DNA of 11,575 nucleotides, taken from contig JASHSY010000143.1 in assembly GCA_030040825.1 (NCBI GenBank), positions 1-11,575 on the forward strand, written 5' to 3'. The notes beneath the pieces were generated by a model, which did no database searches, was not told the origin of the DNA, and was given only the letters and a program-made list of their open reading frames with translations. The DNA is from Xanthobacteraceae bacterium (lineage in GTDB: Bacteria > Pseudomonadota > Alphaproteobacteria > Rhizobiales > Xanthobacteraceae). The position numbers were made by a program, and so were the translations under genes. Below are positions 5,821 through 11,575 of this stretch, piece after piece. Position 1 is the stretch's first letter; every line of letters begins with the position of its first letter.

Positions 5821-6684
5821 ATGGTCAATACCTTAGTCAGCATTCTGTTCGACGGCCTGGCCTGGGCGATGTTTCTTTTTATCGTGTCGGTCGGCCTGTC
5901 GGTGACCATGGGCCTGATGGGTTTCGTCAATCTGGCGCACGGCGCGTTCGCCATGGCCGGCGGTTATCTCGTACTGACGACGATGAGCGCCTGGGGCGTT
6001 CCGTTTCTCGGTGCGCTTGTCATTACCTTTGTCGTGGTCGGGGCCGCCAGCGTGCTGTTCGAACGCGTCCTCTACGCCAGACTCTATGGCGCCGGTGAAC
6101 TCGATCAGGTGCTGATGACCATCGGGCTCACCTTCATGGCGATTGCCACCTACACGTATTTCTACGGCCCGCTGACGCACGCCATCCGGATTCCCGATTA
6201 CCTCGCCGGCCAACTCAATCTCGGTGGGCGAAGCTTTCCGGCCTACCGTGTGTTCCTGATCGGCGTGGGCGCCGCACTGATTGCCGCGCTTTGGTACGGC
6301 TTCGACCGCACCAGCTTGGGGGCCAAAATCCGCGCTTCGGTGGATAACCGGCGCATGGCGCAATCGGTGGGTATTGACGTCGATCTTCTGTTCACCATTA
6401 CGTTTGCGGTCGGCAGCGGGCTCGCCGCGCTCGGCGGCGGTCTCGCCATTCAGCTGCTCGGCCTTACCCCGAACTTCGCCATCATCTATCTGGTTTTCTT
6501 TCTGCTGGTCGTCGCAGTCGGCGGCTCCGGCAGCTTATGGGGCACACTCGCCGGCGCACTGGTGCTCGGCATGGCCGATACCGCCGGCAAATATTTGTTC
6601 TCCGATGCCGGCACCTTCGCCATCTATGCCGTTGCGGTGCTGATCCTGCTGCTCAAGCCGGCGGGGCTTTATGGACGCGAGTAA
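5821..6684 (+). CDS. LivH-like ABC transporter permease
   Basis: 287 residues, almost entirely hydrophobic, with about eight predicted membrane helices. The LivH hallmark GLMGFVNLAHGAFAMAGGYL lies at 31-50. The cytoplasmic coupling region that contacts the ATPases is at about 169-190 (KIRASVDNRRMAQSVGIDVD). The helix with GGSGSLWGTLAGALVLG (234-250) and the ending KPAGLYGRE are also typical. It forms the inner-membrane channel with the LivM-like protein. The start at the ATG of 5821 fits family length, though no strong ribosome binding site precedes it. The gene overlaps the next one by 14 bases, so translation is probably coupled. The 103-bp gap before it holds a direct repeat-like pair of GCGGCtgC blocks but no convincing terminator. 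Confidence 0.93.
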   Translation: MVNTLVSILFDGLAWAMFLFIVSVGLSVTMGLMGFVNLAHGAFAMAGGYLVLTTMSAWGVPFLGALVITFVVVGAASVLFERVLYARLYGAGELDQVLMTIGLTFMAIATYTYFYGPLTHAIRIPDYLAGQLNLGGRSFPAYRVFLIGVGAALIAALWYGFDRTSLGAKIRASVDNRRMAQSVGIDVDLLFTITFAVGSGLAALGGGLAIQLLGLTPNFAIIYLVFFLLVVAVGGSGSLWGTLAGALVLGMADTAGKYLFSDAGTFAIYAVAVLILLLKPAGLYGRE

Positions 6685-7708
6685 ATCCCGGCCGGCCCCC
6701 GCCGGCGGCGAGAGTACGGTTGCGCGCGCCGGCGTCGCCGATTTCCTGGTCCGGCGGAGCCGCTTTCGACCGGCCGAGGCGCTGCCCTGGATCGCCGCTA
6801 TCGCCGCCTTTTTCATTTTCCCGAGCCAAATGGTGTTGGGCGGCCAAACGCTGATCATGATTTTGTTCGCGCTGTCGCTCGATTTGATCCTCGGCTACGC
6901 CGGGATCGTCACGCTTGGCCATGCCGCATTCTTCGGGCTCGGCGCCTATGGCGCGTCGCTCCTGATTACCGACCTCGGTTGGAGCGAACCGGTTTCCGGC
7001 CTCCTCGCCGGCGCGCTGATCGCGGCCATTGCCGGCTTCTTGTCCGGCTGGCTGCTGCTGCGCTATCGCGGCCTCGCCTTCCTGGTGCTGACGCTGTCGG
7101 TCACCATCATGCTTCAGCAATTGGGCAATCTGTTTCGCGACTTCACCGGCGGCTATGACGGCATTCCCGGCGTGAACGTCGCGCCGCTGTTCGGACGCTT
7201 CGATTACGACATCTACGGCCACACTTATTATCTCTATTGCCTCGGCGTGTTGCTGATTGTGTTTTATTGCGTGCGGCGGATCGTCTATTCGCCGTTCGGA
7301 CAAGCGCTGGTCGGCATCCGCGAAAACATCGGCCGCATGAATGCGCTCGGCTCGCCGGTGCATTGGCGACTGGTGGTCGTCTATACCATCTCGGCCGCCG
7401 TTGCGGGGATCGCCGGCGCGCTGTTTGCTCAGACCAACGCCTTCGTCACGCTTGGCGTGTTCGATTTCGATCAGTCGGCGGCGGTGCTGATCATGCTGAT
7501 CCTTGGCGGCGCCGGCTGGTTGTATGGCGGCTTCATCGGCGCCGCTCTATACATGGTCCTGCAAAACGAGCTGGCGAAGGCGAGCCCCGAATTCTGGCAA
7601 TTCGGCATCGGGCTGTTGCTGATCGGTGTTGTCTTGTTTGTACGGCGTGGAACGTTGGGCAGGGTGTTGAATGTCAGCCGGCTGTTGCAAGCGCGAACCC
7701 AGCCATGA
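6671..7708 (+). CDS. LivM-like ABC transporter permease
   Basis: 345 residues. An N-terminal hydrophilic section of about 38 residues (Arg- and Pro-rich) precedes about eight to ten membrane helices. Family landmarks are ALSLDLILGYAGIVTLGHAA (67-86), the coupling segment ALVGIRENIGRMNALGSPV (212-230), the helix SAAVAGIAGALFAQ (241-254) and ILGGAGWLYGGFIGAAL (277-293). It pairs with the LivH-like permease in the inner membrane. The ATG lies inside the end of the LivH-like gene, and its own TGA overlaps the ATG of the next gene (ATGA at 7705-7708), the usual sign of coupled translation. The start could be a little further in, since the first 38 residues are poorly conserved in such proteins, but no better site is obvious. 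Confidence 0.93.
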   Translation: MDASKSRPAPAGGESTVARAGVADFLVRRSRFRPAEALPWIAAIAAFFIFPSQMVLGGQTLIMILFALSLDLILGYAGIVTLGHAAFFGLGAYGASLLITDLGWSEPVSGLLAGALIAAIAGFLSGWLLLRYRGLAFLVLTLSVTIMLQQLGNLFRDFTGGYDGIPGVNVAPLFGRFDYDIYGHTYYLYCLGVLLIVFYCVRRIVYSPFGQALVGIRENIGRMNALGSPVHWRLVVVYTISAAVAGIAGALFAQTNAFVTLGVFDFDQSAAVLIMLILGGAGWLYGGFIGAALYMVLQNELAKASPEFWQFGIGLLLIGVVLFVRRGTLGRVLNVSRLLQARTQP

Positions 7709-8466
7709 CCGCAGCGCTGGAAATCCGCAACTTACGGAAGAATTTCGGCGCCATTGAAGTCGCCAACGACATCAACCTCGCGCTGCCGCGCGGCGCCCGG
7801 CACGCTTTGATCGGACCGAACGGCGCCGGCAAAACCACCCTGGTCAATCTGATCACCGGCCGGGTGCGGTCGTCGTCGGGCCAGGTCTTGCTCGACGGCG
7901 ACGAAATCACCTCGCTGTCGCAAGCGGCACGCACCCGCCGCGGCATCGCGCGCACCTTCCAGGTCAACCAGCTTTTTCGCAACCTCACGGTGCTGGAAAA
8001 CGTCTATCTGGCGATCGGAGAGCGCACCGGCGCCTGCAACCGGTTATGGCGATCCGCCGGCAGCGAGGCTGCGGTGATCGAAGAGGCGCTCGATCACCTG
8101 CAATCGCTCGCGCTGTCATCCGATGCGTGCCGGCCGGTGCGCGAATTGCCGTACGGCCGGCAGCGCCTGGTTGAAATCGCCATCGCACTGGCACAGCAGC
8201 CGAAACTTCTGCTGCTCGACGAGCCGGCGGCCGGCGTGCCGTCGTCGGAAAGCCATTTGATCCTCGACGTGATCTCGCGGCTCGACCCGAACATCACTAT
8301 CCTGATTATCGAGCACGACATGGATGTCGTGTTCCGCTTTGCCCAACGGATCACCGTGCTGGCCGCCGGAGCGGTACTGACCGAAGGCACGCCGGACGAG
8401 ATTTCCGCCGATCCGCGCGTGCGGGCCATCTATCTCGGCGAAAAACGCGAGGCGCAGCATGGCTGA
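7705..8466 (+). CDS. LivG-like ABC transporter ATP-binding protein
   Basis: 253 residues. The motor domain is complete: Walker A G37-P-N-G-A-G-K-T-T45, Q-loop glutamine Q86 in ARTFQ, the LivG-type gap with LFRNLTVLENVYLA (90-103), Walker B L168-L-L-L-D172-E173-P, and switch histidine H204 in IIEHDMDVVF. The signature loop reads L148-P-Y-G-R-Q rather than LSGGQ; LivG proteins usually have LSYG, so the Ser is replaced by Pro. The D-loop region reads AAGVPSSES where LivG proteins usually have AAGMNPxE. These are differences in degree and the catalytic residues remain. It binds and hydrolyses ATP on the cytoplasmic face together with the LivF-like subunit. The ATG overlaps the TGA of the LivM-like gene and its own end overlaps the next gene by 8 bases. 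Confidence 0.94.
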   Translation: MTAALEIRNLRKNFGAIEVANDINLALPRGARHALIGPNGAGKTTLVNLITGRVRSSSGQVLLDGDEITSLSQAARTRRGIARTFQVNQLFRNLTVLENVYLAIGERTGACNRLWRSAGSEAAVIEEALDHLQSLALSSDACRPVRELPYGRQRLVEIAIALAQQPKLLLLDEPAAGVPSSESHLILDVISRLDPNITILIIEHDMDVVFRFAQRITVLAAGAVLTEGTPDEISADPRVRAIYLGEKREAQHG

Positions 8467-9184
8467 CGCCAAGCTGGCGCTCGAACTCGATGCGGTTTCG
8501 GGCGGCTACGGCGAAACCGTAATCATCGAGAATATACAGCTCGGCGTTAAAGCCGGCGAGACGCTGGCGATCATCGGACGAAACGGCGTCGGCAAGACGA
8601 CGCTGCTGTCCACGATCATGGGGCACACCACTTTGCATCGCGGCCGCATCCGCCTGGACGGCCGCGACATTACCCGGCTTGCGCCGCACCAGCGCGTCGC
8701 GGCGGGCCTGGGTTACGTGCCACAGGAACGCGAGATATTTGCCTCGCTCACGCTGCGGGAAAATCTCGAAGTTGCGGCGCGGCCGGGGCCGTGGACCATC
8801 GCGTCGGTATTCGCGCTATTTCCCAAGCTTCAGGAGCGGCAGCGGAATTGGGGCGGGCAGCTGTCCGGCGGTGAGCAGCAAATGCTGGCGATTGCGCGTG
8901 CGCTCGTCGGCAATCCGGCAGTGATCCTGATGGACGAGCCGTCCGAGGGGCTGGCGCCGGTGATCGTCGAGGAGTTGATGCGCGCGATCCGGCATCTGGC
9001 CAATGCGCAGGGGCTGACGCTTGTCCTGGTGGAGCAGAATACCCGGCTGGCCCTCGATCTTGCACCGCGCATCGTGGTGATGGACCGCGGGCGCATCGTC
9101 TATGACGGCCTGAGCGAGCCGCTGAAGCAGGACGGCGCCCAGCTCGACCGGCTGATCGGCGTCGCGCGCCATTCGGTCGCCTAA
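8459..9184 (+). CDS. LivF-like ABC transporter ATP-binding protein
   Basis: 241 residues. Walker A G40-R-N-G-V-G-K-T-T48, Q-loop Q89 in YVPQER, signature L135-S-G-G-E139-QQ, Walker B ILMDEP (156-161) with E160, and EQN (192-194) where other ABC ATPases have the switch histidine; this Gln is usual in LivF proteins. The segment REIFASLTLRENLEVAA (91-107) is also diagnostic of the family. With the LivG-like ATPase it powers import through the permease pair. This is the last gene of the transporter cluster: a 166-base gap follows before the cyclase gene. No clear terminator hairpin with a T-run is seen, only an 11-base palindrome CGGAT-T-ATCCG at 9234-9244. Confidence 0.95.
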   Translation: MADAKLALELDAVSGGYGETVIIENIQLGVKAGETLAIIGRNGVGKTTLLSTIMGHTTLHRGRIRLDGRDITRLAPHQRVAAGLGYVPQEREIFASLTLRENLEVAARPGPWTIASVFALFPKLQERQRNWGGQLSGGEQQMLAIARALVGNPAVILMDEPSEGLAPVIVEELMRAIRHLANAQGLTLVLVEQNTRLALDLAPRIVVMDRGRIVYDGLSEPLKQDGAQLDRLIGVARHSVA

Positions 9185-9233
9185 CGCAATCGCTTCAAAT
9201 CGAATTGATCAGTCCCCGAAATCTTGGGTTTCC

Positions 9234-9244
9234 CGGATTATCCG
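9234..9244. other. 11-bp palindrome between livF-like and cyclase genes
   Basis: CGGAT and ATCCG flank a single T. It lies 50 bases after the stop of the LivF-like gene and about 50 bases before the proposed -35 box of the cyclase. It could be a regulator site; it is too short and loopless to be a terminator. Confidence 0.25.
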
Positions 9245-9292
9245 ACGCCACGGCGCAGCCGGCGATATGGCGCCCGGACCGAACGCGCCGCC

Positions 9293-9319
9293 TTGCCGCT
9301 TCCCCAATCGGACTATAAT
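9293..9319 (+). promoter_or_regulatory. candidate promoter of the adenylate cyclase gene
   Basis: A perfect TATAAT (9314-9319) stands out in GC-rich sequence 31 bases before the ATG. The best -35 box, TTGCCG (9293-9298), is 15 bases away, shorter than the usual 16-18. The location between two same-strand genes suggests the cyclase is transcribed apart from the transporter. Confidence 0.45.
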
Positions 9320-9350
9320 TAGACGTGAAACTCGATAGTTACGGCAGGTC

Positions 9351-11093
9351 ATGACCGAAGTACGAGATGAGCGCCGCCTGACGACGATTTTAGCCGCCGA
9401 TGTGGTCGGCTATAGCCGGCTGATGGGCGCGGACGAGGCCGGGACGCTGTCCACGTTACGGCTCCGGCGGCGGGAAGTTCTTGAGCCTTTGCTCGAAAAA
9501 TATTGCGGACGCCTGGTCAAGCTGATGGGTGACGGCGTGCTGGTCGAGTTCGCCAGCATCGTGAACGCCATGCAATGTGCCGTGGAGATCCAGCAAGGCA
9601 TGGAAGCGCGCAACGCCCCGCTGCCGCAGGATCGGCGCATGCAGCTGCGGATCGGCGTCAATCTCGGTGATGTCATCGTCGAGGGCGACGACCTCTACGG
9701 CGACGGCGTCAATCTTGCGGCGCGTTTGGAAGCCCTCGCCGAGCCTGGCGGCATCTGCATTTCCGAAACCGCCTACCAACACGTGCGGCAGAAATTGCCG
9801 CTCACCTACAAGGATCTTGGCGAACAGCGCGTGAAGAACTTTGCCGAACCGGTTCGCGTCTATGGGGTGTCGCCGCAGGTTGCCGGCAATTCGCCCGACG
9901 CAAAAGCAGCGCCGGTAACCGGCTCCTCGATCGTCGTGCTGCCGTTCACCAACATGAGCGGTGAAGCGGAGCAGGAGTTTTTCGCGGACGGCCTGACCGA
10001 GGACATCCTTACCGAGCTGTCGCGCTTCAAGCATTTGTTCGTCATCTCGCGCAACACCGCTTTCAAGTACAAGGGACAGGCGGTCGACGTGCGGCAGGTA
10101 GCGCGCGAACTCCGCGTGCAATACGCCGTGGAAGGCAGCGTGCGAAAATCCGGCAATCGGGTGCGCATCACGGTCCAGCTGATCGACGCCGAAGCCGACC
10201 GTCATATCTGGGCGGAGCGCTATGACCGGCAACTCGATGATATCTTCGCGCTGCAGGACGAAATGACGACCGCCATCGTCGCGACCCTGCCTGGGCGCAT
10301 GGAGGCCGCTGCCAGCGAGCGCGTCGCGCGGAAACCGACCGACAATATGGCCGCCTATGAATGCGTGCTAGCCGGCAAGCTGTTGCATCACCGCTCGACA
10401 CCCGCCGATAACGAAGCCGCCCTGCGCCTTCTCGATCGCGCCATCGCGCTCGACCCCAACTATGCGCATGCCCGCGCCTGGAGGGCCTGCACGCTCGGCC
10501 AATCCTTCGTCAACGGCTATTCCCAGGATCCACAAGCGACTTTCAATGAAGCGGTCATCGAGATGCAGAAGGCGCTGCAACTTGACAGCAACGACAGCGA
10601 TGTCCATCGGCTGTTCGCGGCCGTCAACATTGCCAGCGGCGATTTTGACAAGGTCGCATTCCATCAGCAGCGGGCGCTGGGCCTGAACCCAAACGACGAT
10701 CTGATCGTGGTGCAACAGGGCGAGATGCTGACCTGGATCGGCCAACCGGAAGAAGGCATCGTCTGGATCGAGAAGGCGATGCGCCTCAATCCGTACCACC
10801 CGGAGCGGTTCTGGAATCATTTGGCGCGGGCGTATTTCGTCGCACGCCGTTATAGCGAGGCGATCACCGCACTCGGTCGTCTCACCAACCCCAACCACCT
10901 GCATCACGCGCTGCTCGCGGCCTGTCACGCCGCCAATGGCGCCGAGGCTCTGGCTCGTCAACATGCGGCGGAAGTACTCAAGCGCGAACCGGGCTTTCGC
11001 GTTGAAAACTACATGCGGACGCTGCACTACAAGCAAAAAGAAGATCGCGAGCATCACTACGACGCTTTGCGTAAAGCCGGACTGCCGCAGTAG
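9351..11093 (+). CDS. class III adenylate cyclase with TolB-like domain and TPR repeats
   Basis: 580 residues, no membrane helix or signal peptide, so probably cytoplasmic. Residues 8-175 are a class III cyclase homology domain, which makes cAMP from ATP as a homodimer. All the expected catalytic residues are present: metal-binding D17 (AADVVGYS) and D61 (LMGDGV), adenine-selecting K57 and D114 (DDLYGDGVN), and the transition-state pair N121 and R125 (VNLAAR). Residues 192-317 match the TolB N-terminal/FlgO-like domain (SIVVLPFTNMSG, FADGLTEDILTELSR, VEGSVRKSGNRVRITVQLID, IWAERYDR). Residues about 350-545 are TPR-like helical pairs (for instance ALRLLDRAIALDPNYAHARA, 357-376). The TolB-like and TPR parts probably sense or bind a partner that controls the cyclase. 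This architecture is common and multi-copy in Hyphomicrobiales. The signal it responds to is unknown. Confidence 0.93.
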   Translation: MTEVRDERRLTTILAADVVGYSRLMGADEAGTLSTLRLRRREVLEPLLEKYCGRLVKLMGDGVLVEFASIVNAMQCAVEIQQGMEARNAPLPQDRRMQLRIGVNLGDVIVEGDDLYGDGVNLAARLEALAEPGGICISETAYQHVRQKLPLTYKDLGEQRVKNFAEPVRVYGVSPQVAGNSPDAKAAPVTGSSIVVLPFTNMSGEAEQEFFADGLTEDILTELSRFKHLFVISRNTAFKYKGQAVDVRQVARELRVQYAVEGSVRKSGNRVRITVQLIDAEADRHIWAERYDRQLDDIFALQDEMTTAIVATLPGRMEAAASERVARKPTDNMAAYECVLAGKLLHHRSTPADNEAALRLLDRAIALDPNYAHARAWRACTLGQSFVNGYSQDPQATFNEAVIEMQKALQLDSNDSDVHRLFAAVNIASGDFDKVAFHQQRALGLNPNDDLIVVQQGEMLTWIGQPEEGIVWIEKAMRLNPYHPERFWNHLARAYFVARRYSEAITALGRLTNPNHLHHALLAACHAANGAEALARQHAAEVLKREPGFRVENYMRTLHYKQKEDREHHYDALRKAGLPQ

Positions 11094-11142
11094 CGCGGCG
11101 CCGTACAACGCGGCAGCCTTGGCGATAAGGTCGGCTTCGCCC

Positions 11143-11184
11143 GTTTCACTTTGTCCGGTTCACTTTGTCCGGTTCACTTTGCCC
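11143..11184. repeat. 14-bp tandem repeat, about 2.8 copies
   Basis: The unit GGTTCACTTTGTCC occurs at 11157-11170, with a one-base variant (GTTTCACTTTGTCC) before it at 11143-11156 and a third copy after it at 11171-11184, matching over its first 11 bases and then reading ccc where the unit has tcc. It lies between the tail-to-tail cyclase and small membrane protein genes, and overlaps the last codons and the stop (11162-11160) of the latter. The unit length is not a multiple of three, so the minus-strand frame shifts between copies. Confidence 0.8.
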
Positions 11185-11354
11185 TTCTTCACGCCGGCTT
11201 CCGGGAAAATCCACATCGCCGCGACCATAAAGATCGTAGTGGCGATGACGAAAGTCGAAAAGCCGTGGCGGATCGGCGATCCGCTCCAAAACGCGAGCAC
11301 CGCTCCGACGATCAGTGCAATGGCCGACAGAACTGCTTTGACGTCATTTGGCAT
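11160..11354 (-). CDS. small two-helix membrane protein of unknown function
   Basis: 64 residues from the ATG at 11354, beginning MPNDVKAVLSAIAL. There are two hydrophobic stretches, about residues 7-24 and 31-50, joined by a short WSGSPIRHG turn, and the C-terminus is basic (AGVKKGKVNRTK). This is the look of a small inner-membrane protein with both ends on the same, probably cytoplasmic, side. It begins 17 bases after the stop of the upstream fatty acid hydroxylase family gene, so the two are likely co-transcribed and might act together, but nothing in the sequence shows a function. A longer in-frame ORF upstream to 11516 overlaps that hydroxylase gene with Arg-rich, unlikely sequence, so the internal ATG is preferred; the ribosome binding site is weak. 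The last few codons fall in a 14-bp tandem repeat. Confidence 0.6.
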   Translation of the reverse strand: MPNDVKAVLSAIALIVGAVLAFWSGSPIRHGFSTFVIATTIFMVAAMWIFPEAGVKKGKVNRTK

Positions 11355-11371
11355 CGGACTGTCCGCAAGCT

Positions 11372-11575
11372 TTAGTTGGTGCCGACTGGCAGCGCCGCGG
11401 CCTCGTTGGGCAGCCGCGGACGGCCGCGCAGGCTCTTCTTCAGAAAGCGCGTGTCGTAGCCATTGAGCAAGGTGCCGAGGAGACCGCGATCGAGATCGGA
11501 CGTGCCGAAGAACCAATCGGCGATCGGGAAGGTCAGGTTCATGTTGACCTCCATCATCAGCCGCGCGTTGTGGTG
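11372..11575 (-). CDS. C-terminal fragment of a fatty acid hydroxylase / sterol desaturase family protein
   Basis: Only the last 67 residues are in the window; the gene continues past the right edge. The fragment opens HHNARLMMEVNMNLTFPIADWFFGTSD, where the first two residues fit the last His-rich (HxxHH-type) iron-binding motif of this family, followed by the usual F-x-W/F-x-D-W-F-F-G-T-type segment before a short C-terminal tail. These are di-iron membrane enzymes that hydroxylate or desaturate lipids. The family is identified from the short C-terminal pattern, so the exact product is not known. It reads toward the small membrane protein gene, which starts 17 bases after its TAA. Confidence 0.65.
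   Translation of the reverse strand, partial: HHNARLMMEVNMNLTFPIADWFFGTSDLDRGLLGTLLNGYDTRFLKKSLRGRPRLPNEAAALPVGTN

Noticed and set aside
6653..7363. 236-residue minus-strand ORF under the LivM-like gene
   Set aside because: Gln/Glu/Ala/Arg-rich antisense shadow typical of GC-rich membrane-protein genes.
7237..8466. Reading the LivG-like protein as a 409-residue fusion from 7237
   Set aside because: The first 156 residues are an out-of-frame reading of the LivM-like gene; the ATG at 7705 gives the normal family length.
9456..10232. 258-residue minus-strand ORF under the cyclase gene
   Set aside because: Antisense shadow of a gene with intact catalytic motifs; no start signal or family pattern.
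10936..11466. 176-residue plus-strand ORF at the right end
   Set aside because: It overlaps the cyclase end, the tandem repeat and two minus-strand genes in other frames; the Ser/Ala/Arg-rich product has no recognisable pattern.

Overview
The window is GC-rich DNA (AT-rich only in short intergenic patches) and looks like an alphaproteobacterial chromosome, most likely Hyphomicrobiales (Bradyrhizobium/Xanthobacteraceae-like). This rests on codon style, on the cyclase–TolB-like–TPR protein, on a LivHMGF transporter of the type these genomes carry in many copies, and on a small secreted protein of a type I associate with this order. The assignment is from pattern recognition only. No tRNA, rRNA, CRISPR array, transposase, integrase or phage gene is visible.

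Layout, left to right. (1) 5-379: a small secreted protein, probably cut by the window edge. (2) 380-576: an intergenic stretch with two nested inverted repeats; the right arm of the larger one contains the stop codon of the next gene. (3) 559-1563 (-): a two-domain type I extradiol ring-cleavage dioxygenase, divergent across an AT-rich 84-bp gap from (4) 1648-2346 (+), a VIT1/CCC1-type membrane protein. (5) 2357-3265 (-): a protein of the 4,5-dihydroxyphthalate decarboxylase / periplasmic-binding-fold family. (6) 3438-4325 (-): FolD. (7) 4515-9184 (+): a complete branched-chain-amino-acid-type ABC importer in the order binding protein, LivH, LivM, LivG, LivF, with overlapping reading frames from LivH onwards. 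(8) 9351-11093 (+): a class III adenylate cyclase fused to a TolB-like domain and TPRs. (9) 11160-11575 (-): a 64-residue two-helix membrane protein downstream of the C-terminal end of a fatty acid hydroxylase/sterol desaturase family gene that runs off the window.

How they may work together: the ring-cleavage dioxygenase and the dihydroxyphthalate-decarboxylase-like protein suggest catabolism of an aromatic compound, and Liv-type importers in related bacteria often carry aromatic acids as well as amino acids or amides. The neighbourhood could therefore be an aromatic uptake and breakdown locus. The genes are not one operon, so this is inference. FolD (one-carbon folate metabolism) and the cyclase (cAMP signalling) are probably independent.

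I did not find a convincing undescribed system. The items most worth checking are the inverted-repeat element that ends the dioxygenase gene, the VIT-like protein with a depleted set of metal-binding acids, and the 14-bp tandem repeat that creates the stop codon of the small membrane protein.
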